DNA from: Symsagittifera roscoffensis
Lineage: Eukaryota; Xenacoelomorpha; Acoela; Convolutidae
Direction of reading: 5' to 3'
Length of the DNA stretch: 64,000 bases
Assembly (NCBI RefSeq): GCF_963678635.1
Contig: NC_087063.1
Location: 83,497,574 to 83,561,573, forward strand
The translations under genes and the position numbers were made by a program. This document shows positions 32,531-42,741 of the stretch, in pieces. Below the pieces are notes generated by a model. The model searched no databases and was not told where the DNA came from. It saw only the letters and a list, made by a program, of their open reading frames with translations. Within the stretch, counting starts at the first letter, position 1; every line of letters begins with the position of its first letter.

Positions 32531-33224
32531 AGGTCCCACCTTGAATCGAACTCCTGGGCTTTGTCGTCTCAAGCATCAGTGCTATTACAACTTGGAAGAC
32601 AGCTGAAAATTCAGAAAAAATCGGGCTACGGGAATCAAGCCGACAAAAATTGAAAGACCGGCGATAGTCCGAAAAACCACAAACCAATTTTGCAAAAAAA
32701 AAACAGGTCTACGTCGAATTCGAGCCACAAGCCTTTGCCGTCTCAAGCAGGTGTGCTGACTCTGAGCCACATCATCCGAATAGTTGAAAATAAATTTATA
32801 AAAATGTTCAAAAAATTGCTTAAGGGTTTTTTCATTTCAAACTCGAAGCTTTAGAGTGTAAAAAAGGCGTATTAAAAAACGTGTGTTAAATATCCTTTTA
32901 TCGTGTTATTTTCTTCGAATTTAATTTGATAATCAATTTCATGGAATTTCATGAAAAAAAAACACCCGGCACATAAGCCGACAAAAATTGGGGCGAAATC
33001 AAGAAACCTACAAAACTCCTGGGCTGTGCTATTACAACTTGGAAGACAGCTGAAAATTCAGCAAAAAATCGGGCTACGGGAATCAAGCCGACAAAAATTG
33101 AAAGACCGGCGATAGTCCGAAAAACCACAAAAAACCAATTTTGCAAAAAAAACAGGTCTACGTCGAATTCGAGCCACAAGCCTTTGCCGTCTCAAGCAGG
33201 TGTGCTGACTCTGAGCCACATCAT
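32531..33224 (-). repeat. Three tRNA-derived SINE heads
   Basis: Copies at 32,531-32,600, 32,700-32,775 and 33,148-33,224, all minus strand. The last two read TGGCTCAGAGTCAGCACACC (A box) and GTGGCTCGAATTCGACG (B box), and are twins created by the 447-bp duplication. The first reads CAGGAGTTCGATTCAAGG (B box). Confidence 0.6.
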
Positions 33225-33465
33225 CCGAATAGTTGAAAATAAATTTATAAAACTGTTCAAAAAATTGCTTAAGGGTTTTTTCATTTCAAACTCGAAGCTT
33301 TAGAGTGTAAAAAAGGCGTATTAAAAAACGTGTGTTAAATATCCTTTTATCGTGTTATTTTCTTCGAATTTAATTTGATAATCAATTTCATGGAATTTCA
33401 TGAAAAAAAAACACCCGGCACATAAGCCGACAAAAATTGGGGCGAAATCAAGAAACCTACAAAAA
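32579..33465. repeat. 447-bp tandem duplication
   Basis: The sequence starting GTGCTATTACAACTTGGAAG at 32,579 is repeated almost identically from 33,026. Both copies run on through CGGGCTACGGGAATCAAGCC and end near CAAGAAACCTACAAA. Only a few length differences in A runs separate them. A CTCCTGGGCT 10-mer at 32,551 and 33,016 marks the likely recombination junction. Confidence 0.9.
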
Positions 33466-33669
33466 AACAATTTACAACTGAAAAGTTTTTTACCAGTACT
33501 TCTAGAAACGCATTAACTCTAGGCACTGTTAAACGCACAACGTATTGAAAAAAGGATCTCGAAATTGGAGATCAACTCGTGAACAAAGTTTTTTACGGGA
33601 ACAAAAAAAAACGATTAAAATACCATCTACAGTAGCCGATTAAAACTATCAGGGAGTGAATTTTTTCAT

Positions 33670-33972
33670 TTATGATAGGTATGTTCCTTATAAGTTATAA
33701 GCATTGTGATGTGGTTACGAACATTTCGTTCGAGAATACAATTTAACATATCGCACATTTTGAACCTTTTACAATAAGTTTTTTTATGAATCCATTTTTA
33801 TTTTAAAACTGCGAGTGAATTATGATTCCGAAATCACCAAATTTTTAATTTTGACTCAAATGATTTTCAATTTGAATGAACCCCGTCCATAAAAGCAATC
33901 ACCGGTAGGAATTAGATATTTGGGAACATTTATCGAGCGGCAACTAAGCCGAAAAAACTTGCGTACCCTTTC
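33670..33972. repeat. ~305-bp direct repeat, left copy
   Basis: It shares TTATGATA, AACATATCGCACATTTTGAA, CCTTTTACAATAA and TATCGAGCGGCAACTAAGCC with 38,798-39,104 at roughly 85-90% identity. It ends where LINE 3' sequence starts. It is a member of the dispersed AAGCCGACAAAA family. Confidence 0.85.
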
Positions 33973-34073
33973 GAGACGTTTTTCATTTGTTATCAGTTCA
34001 GTTTAGTTCTTTTTCTGATCTTTTAGGCGTTTTGTCGCCTTTATCGATCAGCTCATGATGTACTCCTTTTCGA

Positions 34074-34440
34074 TTAATTAGTCTCAAATTTATTAATTCC
34101 GCTTTTCTTCCAATGTTTGACCAGGTTGTTCTTGAAAGCGTTTAAGGTCTTCGAGTCAATTACTTCTCCTGGCACCATGTAACAATCTGTAGCTGATCTA
34201 ATGGTAAAAAAGTTTTTCCGCAATTCGAATTTGGCCTTCTCCATTATCACTTTTTTTTTCATTTGTCCATGTGTCACGATTATTCGATTCGAACATGTCT
34301 TTCGTAGCTTTTGGGTCAGAACGGTTGTAACCTATTTTGAAAATTTCGATCATTGTTCCTCACCTTCTGCAGTATTCAAGTGACAATAGTTCTAGTTTCT
34401 TCAAATTAATTCGTCTGGAAGTTTCTGAGTCATAATTTTG
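34074..34440 (-). pseudogene. CR1/L2-like LINE, 3' end of ORF2 (left part)
   Basis: The frame carries the C-terminal signature of CR1/L2-type ORF2: RRINLKKLELLSLEYCRR, then MIEIFKI, then ELRKNFFTIRSATD, then LNAFKNNLVKHWKKSG. A TGA interrupts after CRR and the frame shifts before VTHGQMKKK. It is the continuation of the LINE at 37,900-38,799, separated from it by the Penelope-like element. Dead copy. Confidence 0.8.
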
Positions 34441-34494
34441 ATTTAGCCATGTACGTTTTGAATATAAAACTAAAAATATTTTGGGACTAAATTT

Positions 34495-34965
34495 TCAGTG
34501 TTAAATCCCTGCTCCTAAACTCATCGCGCGTGTTCAAGCCCGGTTCTCTTTCCTGATATGTATTGCCTCTAGTGTTAGCAATTTTGTTTGGTTGTTTGAC
34601 CTATCTATAATTTCCCAACTAAGATCTGCGCTATTTCCCTCAAGTTGGCATTGCTGAAGGTGGAGGCCTACCGGTGAGTCGACTTTCTTATGTTCCTTAA
34701 TTCTAGTGGTCAAATGTCGAACAGTTTATCCGACATAGTTGGAAGTGCATCCACTACATGACAGTTTATGAACCACTCTTGACTTGAGGTCATTAGAAAA
34801 TGCTGACTTCAAGGATGGTAAACCTGATTCTAGTTTTCTTAGGGTGAAAACCACTTGAACGTTAGTTAATTTTCGTAACCTGTTAGCAAAATATTGGCTC
34901 TGGTTACCTCTATATTGCACCATCAGCATTGGAGGCTTCACATCCTTTGGTGATTGAATTGACAA
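34495..34965 (-). pseudogene. Penelope-like GIY-YIG endonuclease domain
   Basis: It reads VVHKLSCSGCTSNYVG, a stop codon, TVRHLTTRIKEHKK, then a Trp-containing stretch and TKLLTLEAIHI. The Cys-x2-Cys before YVG and the Arg and Glu residues match the GIY-YIG nuclease of Penelope-like elements, which nicks target DNA. The stop after YVG and a frameshift before the C-terminus inactivate it. Confidence 0.8.
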
Positions 34966-35154
34966 ACACCTCTCACTGTCCAGGGTCTGCAGCCACCTTT
35001 GCGGACCAATTTTCAGGGTACTGATTTGTCAGCCATAGCGCCCTATTAGTTTTCATAGCCTTATCAAATTGCTCCCAGCTAGATGTACTCCTAAAAACCC
35101 TGTGTACAGTGCCTTGGATAACACTACGCTTATACTGAATTGGGCGCAGCTTCT

Positions 35155-36480
35155 TTAGTTCAGTATAGTCCCTGTATCTGTTGGTTTATGATACCAAATG
35201 CAAGTTACACGCCTACCCTGCGATACACTTATGTTCAAATCCAAGAACGGCAAATTCCCCTCCGAATTAGTTTTGTCTAGAGTGAACTGTAGGTTTGGAT
35301 AAAGAGAATTGGCGGCATCGAGAAGACAACTCGGCTCCCCTCTGACTGTTTTAACAAGGTCATCCACATACCCGAGGAACATTTTCACCTGGAGAGTATC
35401 CTTCTCCTTGTTCTTAGCTCGGCAGCAGCTTTCACAGTACCAGACTATCTCGCTTATTGATGCGTATACGTCATCGGATTTTTTTCCTCAATTTAGATGA
35501 TACAAGTTTCGGCAACTATCGCATTTAACCCCCTTTGATCTATATGTGACTTTCCTGTTGCAACATGGGCACAAGCCGTTTATGTCATTGATTTGCTGCG
35601 TATCCGTTCCCACCGGTATTTCTTGTCTTAGACCAAACTCGTACTCTTTCAGCTATAAGTTTGCCAGAATTACAGCGAGGGACGCGCCCATTGCTAAACC
35701 ATCAACTTGTACATACCATTAATCATTACACTAGAAATACACTTTGCTGACCGCCATATTCAAAAGCCTTTTCATGGTTGCTCTTTGAATTTCGTTAGGA
35801 AACTCCTGGCAGTACAGCTTCTGTAAAGCAATTTCAATTGCCTCCTTCAGGGGAACGTTGGTGTACAAACTTTTCACATCAAGAGATATTATGGTTTCAT
35901 CCGGATCTAGAGCAATCTTTTCAATTTTCTCTCTGGCCTCTTTAGTATTGGTTTCTATATTGGCTCCATCGATGTTGTCAAAAAACTTTGCAAGCATTTT
36001 GTTAAGATTCTCATAAGAGCTGCCTGGAAGTGTTATTACTGGTCGTAGGGGTGTCTCATCCTTGTGTAACTTTGTTAAACCGTACAAACGGGCGGGTTGC
36101 CCCGATGTTAACCTCATCTTAGAATTTAATTGATCACTTATCTCGTCTCCTTTGTTCATGACTAGTAATTCTTTGTTAAGTTCCTTCTCAATTTTCAGTA
36201 TAACTTCATCAGTGGTTGCATCTTTTTTCACAAACTGAGCAAATTGCAACAAGGATTCCAGCTTTGATTCATACGTTTGTTTCCTCATTATGCAAAAACC
36301 AACCCCCTTAATAAAAGGCACAGCCAGCAACCCATTATCTTTGAGATATTTCCTAGTTTTTTCAACGGCTTTGTCTCTTGGGGTTTGCCTTACGTTTTTT
36401 GCATATGCCTTTGCCGCGGCTTCTTTTTCACATAACGTTTCACCAGATGTTTTTTGATTTTTCAATTAAAAGAGAGGAAA
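35155..36480 (-). pseudogene. Penelope-like reverse transcriptase with an inserted Cys-rich finger
   Basis: RT landmarks in order: GLTKLHKDETPLRPVITLPG, ISLDVKSLYTNVPLKEAIE (motif A, SLDVxSLYTNVP), VDGLAMGASLAVILANL (motif B), and FLGYVDDLVKTVRG (motif C, YVDD). Then come TLDKTNSEGNLPFLDLNISV and WYHKPTDTGTILN, as in Penelope-like elements. Between B and C about 100 extra residues contain NGLCPCCNRKV, VKCDSCRNLYHL and WYCESCCRAK, a PHD-like Cys/His pattern. At least four stop codons (35,480-35,725) and a frameshift make it non-functional. Upstream the frame continues as KNQKTSGETLCEKEAAAK. Confidence 0.85.
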
Positions 36481-36689
36481 ACGTCGATATCCGCCGAAAT
36501 TTGTGTTTTGTTATATTTGTCTCTATTGGAATGCTTCGGGCCCATTGATAGCACTTCATATACCCATCCAGGCAGTTCAATGTTATCAAGTACCTTAACT
36601 GATCGCTCATTTCTCCCCCAAGAGGTTTATCTTATCTCTCGGACAATTTTTTCTAATTTTTTTCTATGGTTTTTTGATGTTGTTTTTAA

Positions 36690-37635
36690 GCTTGCCTCAA
36701 CTTGACGCCTCACGAAGCGGAATGGATGCCCACCAGTGTTCGTCAATTTTTTTTGCACCAGTACATCTCATTAGCATCTCCTCGTAACTTTTGCTATTCT
36801 CATTTGCCCTAGAAGTTTCGGTCCTTAGTAGAATCAATTCAAAATTATGCACAGCGTGGTCCGAAAAAAAACCGTTCTCGGGGACCCTAAACTTCAAAAA
36901 GTCCGGTATTAGATCACTTTTCAGACATTTCCTCAAAAAATTTAGTCTATGTACAGATTTTTTAAAGAATTTTAAATAGTCTAACACAATTTTCCAAGTT
37001 AGTTTTCTTTTTAAAATTTTTTGAGCCAAAAAGCAGGCAAAAGTACTGTGGTCATTGTTTTGAAGGCCACGAGTAATGAAACTCACAAGGCACAAAGCAA
37101 AACAAATCACACTCTTCTCACCCCTGTCTTTGAAGCGCAGACACTTCCTCTGCCTTCAGCTTCTGCTCACGTCTTGCTTTTGCCTTCCTCCTTGTCTGTG
37201 ATGGTCTCTGTTGTTTGCCCCGGATATTTCCAATTAGCACTGTCAGCCTTTTTTGTGTGCCACTACCAATCGCAGAGATTTCAGCTCCAATTCACCATTC
37301 TGGTGCAGCTTCAAATAGTCCTAGGGCTGCTCCGGGTTGTTTTGCTTGCTCTTGAAGAGTAGCCGTTTTGTAGCTGGAATAATGAGCATTCCGGTGCCGA
37401 GAAATTGACAAAACAAGTCGGGCGTTTCTTCCCTTCTGCAAAAGATGATCGCCAATATCTGCTGCTTCTTCAACTTCAAACAGTTTGTCAGCTCCTCGAC
37501 ACCGGCTGGGCGATAGTTGTTTGTTCTGTGGCTACTAATAGTGTTGTTCACCACGTCGTGCCACACAACCACTTTTTTCTCCTTCAGTGGACTGTCTTCC
37601 AGTAATAGTCGGAGGTTCTTTCTTTGGTTCAGCAA
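36690..37635 (-). pseudogene. Penelope-like N-terminal region with VVWHDVVNN block
   Basis: Frames at 37,635-37,321 (LEDSPLKEKKVVVWHDVVNN..., AIIFCRREETPDLFCQF) and 37,110-36,697 (FLRKCLKSDLIPDFLKFRVP, HNFELILLRTETSRANENS) lie upstream of the RT in the same orientation. A charged Lys/Glu-rich linker with stops separates them. The second block matches the region preceding RT in Penelope-like elements. The function of the first is unknown to me. Confidence 0.6.
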
Positions 37636-37899
37636 GTCGTTATTAAGGGATAGGTCAGGAATTACTGTAACAAGGCTCTCGTATTGCTTTTTTTCACAAG
37701 TGTTAAGGGTGTTGATGCTGTGGAACAGGGAGCTAGCTGCTATAATACGAAACCTTTCGGTGACTCAAATAAAAATCGGCCAAATTTAACGTTTCGATAA
37801 TAAAACACTATAAAAATGCCCCATTCTTTGATGAAAATCTATAAAAATTTTATACTATACATTCCCTATACTTTGATGAAAGTCACAAAAAATTTTTAG

Positions 37900-38799
37900 C
37901 TTACTGTCTGCAGCCCTTGTACCATTCGTGTCGATCATCGTTGCTCATTTTCGATTAACCTTGTGTTCTTCCTTAATCGCGGGTACCAAGCTTGATTACA
38001 GAACTCAAAATGTTCTATCTTTTTTGACCATTTTTTGACCATTCTTCCATTTTTCTTAGATCTTCTTGCTGCAACTCAACGTCATTGTTCCTGATAATTT
38101 CTCTGTATAGTTTTGCATCGTCTGCAAAGAAATACAATTTTGATTTGACTGTGTTTGGCATTGAAAACAGGTCCCAGTACAGATCCTTGGGGAATCCCAC
38201 TCAGAACATCTTTTCAATCAAATCTACTGTCGTTTATTTTAACTCCTTGTCGTCTTGTTAATAAAAACTCTCTGATCCAGCCCAGTGTTTTTCCTTTTAT
38301 TCCATTTTGTTTTAGGATTCCTATCAGTCTTTTGTGCAAAACCGAGTCGCACGCTTTCTTGAAATCCAAGTAGATAACATCCGTTTCTTGGCGATTATCT
38401 GTTGATTTTGTGAAATCAGCCAGCATTCTCAGGTGTTGTAATTGTGATGATCTACTGTGCAGAAAACCAAATTGTTCAATTACAAGGATTTCATTTTTTT
38501 TCTAGATGTTCCATAAGATGGTCTCTCATTATTTTCTCAAATATTTTACAACCTATTGATGTTAAGCTTACTGGACGATAGTTGTCAGCTAACAACTTTT
38601 ACCCTTTTTCAAAGGTATAGGCAATGTGAGCAAGTTTACAGTCTTCAGGTAGCTTTAATTCGTCCCAAGATTTGTTAAAAAATTTTGTTAGAACTTGAGT
38701 CAGGAAATCTCTCAATTCAAACAGAAGTTTCGGGTGAATTTTGTCGGGCACTGGAGATTTCGATGTATTGAGTGAGTCTAGTTGCTCTTTCACCAGTTA
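37900..38799 (-). pseudogene. CR1/L2-like LINE ORF2, RT region (right part)
   Basis: Fragments in order: LDSLNTSKSPVPDKIHPKLL, LPEDCKLAHIAYTFEKG, VIYLDFKKACDSVLHKRLIG, KLYFFADDAKLYREI (palm FADD), WYPRLRKNTRLIENEQR, MVQGLQ. These are RT motifs 1-7 of CR1/L2-type non-LTR elements, which copy RNA at a nicked target. Frameshifts and stops separate the pieces. It is 5'-truncated at about 38,799, directly at the right 305-bp repeat, and breaks at ~37,900 where the Penelope-like element begins. Confidence 0.85.
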
Positions 38800-39104
38800 T
38801 GATAAGTCGGTTCCTTTTAAGTTATAAACATTGTGATTTGGTTCTGAACATTTCGTTTGAGAATACAATTTAACATATCGCACATTTTGAACCTTTTACA
38901 ATAACAGTTTTTTTTTATGAATCCATTTTCATTTTAAAACTGCGAATTAATTATGATTCCGAAATCACTAATTTTTTAGTTTTGACTCAAATGATTTTCA
39001 ATTTGAATAATCCAGTCAATAAAAGCAATTGCCGGTATGAAATTGATTTTCGGAAACATTTATCGAGCGGCAACTAAGCCGACAAAACTTGCGTAAACCC
39101 TTTT
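38798..39104. repeat. ~305-bp direct repeat, right copy
   Basis: Partner of 33,670-33,972, in the same orientation. The LINE plus Penelope-like nest occupies exactly the interval between the two. Confidence 0.85.
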
Positions 39105-39154
39105 GACCCGCTGATCATTCAACGAACTTTGTTTAGCCTAATTGTTGTGATAAA

Positions 39155-39247
39155 TTTAAGTTATGCTGAGAGAATTGAGAAGATGTGTCTCATTAGAACT
39201 TTATTCATGGGATGATTTACAAAATGATAAAGAAAGTAATTCTAACA
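39155..39247 (-). repeat. copia 3' LTR
   Basis: About 93 bp, ~90% identical to 42,646-42,741, starting TTGTTAGAATTAC on the minus strand. It directly abuts a truncated RT frame, so the usual polypurine tract is missing. Confidence 0.75.
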
Positions 39248-39551
39248 ATCGCAGAGATGTAAGTCGCACGATTGGAGAGTATGTCTCGTTGTAGTCCACT
39301 CCGAAGATTTGAGTGAACCCCTTCGCCACATACCGCGCCTTGTACTTGAGGATCTCTCCATCTGCACCGTGTTTGACGAAAAATGCCACTTGTCGCTGAT
39401 GATCTTCCGGTTCGCTGGTTTTGGAACAAGTTCCCAAATTTTGTTGTCTACCAGAGAGTCGAATTCCCTTCACCGCTGCTTTCCAAGTCGGATCATCCAG
39501 CGCCTCTTGAATGCTATTTGGTACATCCGTCGATGAAACCACCGCTGCCAT
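39201..39551 (-). pseudogene. copia reverse transcriptase, N-terminal part only
   Basis: It reads IQEALDDPTWKAAVKGI, a frameshifted stretch, then FFVKHGADGEILKYKARYVA and KGFTQIFGVDYNETYSPIVR. This is the start of the RVT_2 domain. The palm YVDD motif and everything after it are deleted. The frame runs straight into the LTR. Confidence 0.85.
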
Positions 39552-39712
39552 GCAGAGATGGATCTAATTGTTGAAGATGTCGTTGAGAACGTAGTCCTCC
39601 ATCCACGCTGGTTTTCATCTCACTTAACCACTTCGTGTTGTTGACTGCTCCGGTTGCTCCACTGGTCGCTGCACCGGCTGTTCCACTGGTTGCTGCACCG
39701 GTTGTTCCGACT

Positions 39713-40637
39713 TCATGATTTGCAGCACCGCCAGTTGCACATCGTCAACTCCTTGTACAGTCGTATCACTTTCTCTTGTAGTACCATCCCCATCTGCACA
39801 CGCAAGAATTGGTCCTGGTAGAAATAGGGGTTCTGCAACTCCATCCGCACAATCATCATCAGAATTGTAGCCCCCGCTATCGTCTCGATCTCCAGACTGG
39901 TTGGTCCTGTGAAGATTGGTTGTCCTGCGTCAAACGTGGTGCTGCGGGTCTGTACCAGCCGCTTTCCTCCTCGATTGTTTGGCACGGCCACAACGTATGC
40001 ATTTGCGTTTGTCGTATACCCCAGAAAAATTCCTTCGACTGCTTTCGCATCGAGCTTTTTCCGGTACCGTGGTTCCACATACACGAATGCCTTGCACCAA
40101 AACACCTTAAGTCCTGCCAGTTGAGCCGAACATCATCTCGAATGGTGTTGATCCGTAAGCGGAGTGTAGACTCCGGTTCTTCAGGTGAAATGCTGCTCGT
40201 AGCGCGAAGGTCCAAAACATCGGCGGCATCTTGGCTTGATCCATCATACACTTTGTCATGCCCACCACCGCGCCCCAAACACGCTCAATCTTCCCGTTGT
40301 CCTCCGGCATGTATGTCTTGGAGACCTCGTGTCGAATCGCTTGCACCCGGCAGTACTTGTTTAGCGCCATTGTGTTGTATTCCAATTCATCGTCAGTGAT
40401 TATTGTCGCTGGTTTGCCCACATCCGTCACGAACTGCAGGAACTCCGCCAACGTCTGATCCTTTGACTGCATGAAGTAGACCTCTGCATACCGGCTGTAA
40501 CTGTCAATGAACCCCATCGCATAATGGTATCCATCAGTCGACTTGACGTTGAGTGGTCCCAGTGTGTCTGCGTGAACGATGATCAATTTGTCGTTAGCCC
40601 TTGTAGACCAACTCGTCTTCATTGTAGCTCGCTTCAC
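39713..40637 (-). pseudogene. copia integrase
   Basis: Core: IIVHADTLGPLNVKSTDGYH (first catalytic Asp), FIDSYSRYAEVYFMQSK, then ITDDELEYN at the position usually occupied by TDNGGEF (second Asp), then YMPEDNGKIERVWG with the catalytic Glu. The C-terminal part (CKAFVYVEPRYRKKLDAKA, EGIFLGYTTNANAYVV) continues in another frame from 40,105. It inserts the element's DNA copy into the genome. The frame change near 40,106 breaks the chain. Confidence 0.85.
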
Positions 40638-40649
40638 CTTCTGGGTAGC

Positions 40650-42170
40650 TTATGGTGCACACTCATCGCTGGTTGAATGACCTTTGTTGATCACCATCCC
40701 GTCTGCCAGTTGTTCCAGATTCCCCACATCCTTTGTGTGGTTGTGACCCAGCCGTTGATGCCATCGCTCAATGGTCACTGCTTTGTTTGCCACATCAGTT
40801 GATGGTGTGTTGAAACCCTTCAGTATGAACAAGTTGTTCTCCCGCATCAATGGTAGCTTTGTCCCATCCGGTGCCTTGATCCACGCCTCGTCTCTGTTGA
40901 ATGTTGCGACTGCTCCAATGGTGTTCAGCTTGCTGACTGACACCAGGTTGTGACTGTAGCTGGGTACGTAAGATGCATCCTTCAGCTTCAAGTGTCGCGC
41001 TCGCCCGGTACTATCGTCCACCCAGAACTCCGCTGTTCATTGGCCCTCGATCCTCGATCGGCTGCTATTCGCGTTGCCCACCACACCTGTCCAGATCCGA
41101 AAACAGCTCGCTGTCCTTCAGCATGTATCCGGTACATCCGGAATCGACGATCATGCCATATGACCGCATCTGCTCGTTGCCCCCGCGACTTTAGTACTGA
41201 ATCCCGCATCGCCTCGTCTCGACGCCGGTTGTCTGCCCCCATGAAACTGACCCCAAATGGATCCTGGTTGAAGCTGGTTGCGAAGCTGCTCTGCGTCGAT
41301 GGTTGTCCTTCACCACCGCTCGGTCTTCCACCATGCTTCTGCCAGCACTTGTCATCGGTGTGACCCATCTTGTTGCAGTGTCCACACTTCGGCTTCTGCG
41401 TCGACGATCGACACTCCTTCGCCATGTGTCCCTGCTTCCCGCAATTGTAGCACTTGATCGATGGCTTCTTTGCTTGTCTGCAGTCCGCATCGGATTTTCG
41501 GATCGCTTGCAGTTTGAACACTTCGGTTTGTTCCCACCACCGCTCATGAACGCGCTGTTCTGCCCACCACCGCTCCTGTTGTTCGCGAAGTTTACCAGAT
41601 CCAGCTCCGCCTGGTATTCTTTCTCCTCGCCATGGTTGAACAGCGTCACAATGTTGTCGTACTCCCTCGGCAGACCCTTCAGTACGATCGCCTTGAACAT
41701 CGCGTCGGACATGTGTTTGCCCACTTCATGGAGATCCATCTGCATTTCCTCTGCTCGAATCAGGTAGTCCGTCACCGCCTCGTTCGACTCCATCTTGATG
41801 CCCGTCAACCGCGTCATCGTCTTTTGTATCCGAGGCCTCTCCGAACTCCGGTACTGTTGTACAAGAGCCTTCCACGCTGCAACACCGTTCGGTTTGTGTG
41901 ATGGGACGAATGAGATTGACCGCCGGACCAGACACAGCACAACTCGCAACACACTTGATACCGCATAACGTCTCGAGCCGCCTCTGCATCCTCCCGCGCC
42001 TGCGTTTCCTCAGCCAGCTACTCTGGTTTGATCGCCGGTGTCGTGATCTTGTCTCGTAATGCCCCGTCCAGTTTGAGCATATACATCCTTGCCTCAAACT
42101 GCTCCATGAATGTCATGAAGTCCTCCTCCTTTCCAGAAAATATCAACTTTTAGTGTTTTGCACGTGCCAT
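40650..42170 (-). pseudogene. copia gag, zinc knuckle and pre-integrase region
   Basis: The ATG at 42,170 opens MARAKH followed at once by TAA. The frame then continues FMTFMEQFEARMYMLKLDGA, LVRRSISFVPSHKPNGVAAW, KALVQQYRSSERPRIQKTM, the UBN2-type gag capsid region. Zinc knuckles follow (CYNCGKQGHMAKEC, then CGHCNKMGHTDDKC) at 41,460-41,350, then the GAG-pre-integrase block (LKLKDASYVPSYSHNLVSVS, WHQRLGHNHTKDVGNLEQL) at 41,021-40,650. The protease-like segment between is poorly preserved. It packages RNA into particles in live elements. Confidence 0.85.
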
Positions 42171-42630
42171 CGTCGTGCTCGCTCGTCAAGGTCGCGTTAA
42201 AAAATTAACGTCGAACGCTAAGGTTGAATTTCGAACTTAGTCAAGTTTGATCGTTTCTCCAACTTGAACCGTCTCGTTTCGTCAACTGTTTGCCTGGTTG
42301 CCCGATCGCCTGGTCTGCGTCCGGTGTGCCACGTCATCGCCTGTCTGCTCGTCTGCTTGTCGTCGCCTCGTCTGCTTGTAGAACTGCAACTTCCTACTGC
42401 AATGATGTCGTCTGCTTGACACTCACTGCTGATGTCGTCTGTTCGAAGTCGCTCGTACTGCTCACTTCTTCTTTTGTCTAGTTCGCTCAGCAGCTCTGAA
42501 AAGTTCTTCTTTCGTCTTGTACTCGATCCCTTCCGTGCTGGTTAGACTGTAGCTCGATACTGCTGCGTCTCTCGATCCGGCTGATTACGCTGGCGGATCG
42601 TCTTGGTGATTTTGTCAGGTCAGGAGTTTT

Positions 42631-42643
42631 CTGGGCCCATAAC
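42631..42643 (-). promoter_or_regulatory. copia primer-binding site (initiator tRNA-Met anticodon region)
   Basis: The minus strand reads AGTTATGGGCCCAG two bases after the LTR. It is complementary to the anticodon-loop side of initiator tRNA-Met (CUGGGCCCAUAAC), the half-tRNA primer used by Drosophila copia. Confidence 0.75.
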
Positions 42644-42645
42644 TT

Positions 42646-42741
42646 TTTAAGTTATGCTGAGAGAGTTGAGAAGAAGATGTGTCTCATAAGAGCATTATTC
42701 ATGGGATGATTTACAAAATGATACAGAAAGCAATTCTAACA
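42646..42741 (-). repeat. copia 5' LTR
   Basis: About 96 bp, matching 39,155-39,247. It contains CATCCCATGAATAATGCTCT. No TATA box is evident. Confidence 0.75.

Larger units (their letters stand above)
34455..37899 (-). mobile_element. Penelope-like retroelement inserted in the LINE
   Basis: Minus-strand order of remains: a basic/acidic N-terminal region with VVWHDVVNNTISSH (37.6-37.3 kb); the Penelope N-terminal region (FLRKCLKSDLIPDFLKF, 37.1-36.7 kb); PGWVYEVLSMGPKHSNRDKY; the RT fingers/palm (36.5-35.2 kb); and a C-terminal GIY-YIG endonuclease (34.97-34.50 kb). This order is that of EN-bearing Penelope-like elements. Several stops and frameshifts break it, so it is inactive. Boundaries are set by where LINE coding resumes. 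I see no terminal repeats of its own. Confidence 0.85.
39155..42741 (-). mobile_element. Ty1/copia retrotransposon, internally deleted
   Basis: Flanked by short LTR-like direct repeats. Minus-strand order is LTR, primer-binding site (42,631-42,643), gag with zinc knuckle, GAG-pre-integrase, integrase, then the first part of RT, the copia order in which integrase precedes RT. RT after VDYNETYSPIVRLTSLRLL, and all of RNase H, are absent. GC content is clearly higher than in the host DNA around it. Several frameshifts and stops are present. No target-site duplication is obvious. Confidence 0.85.

Noticed and set aside
39809-42481. Long plus-strand open frames across the copia region
   Set aside because: They are antisense shadows of the GC-rich gag and integrase frames, and only the minus strand carries family motifs.
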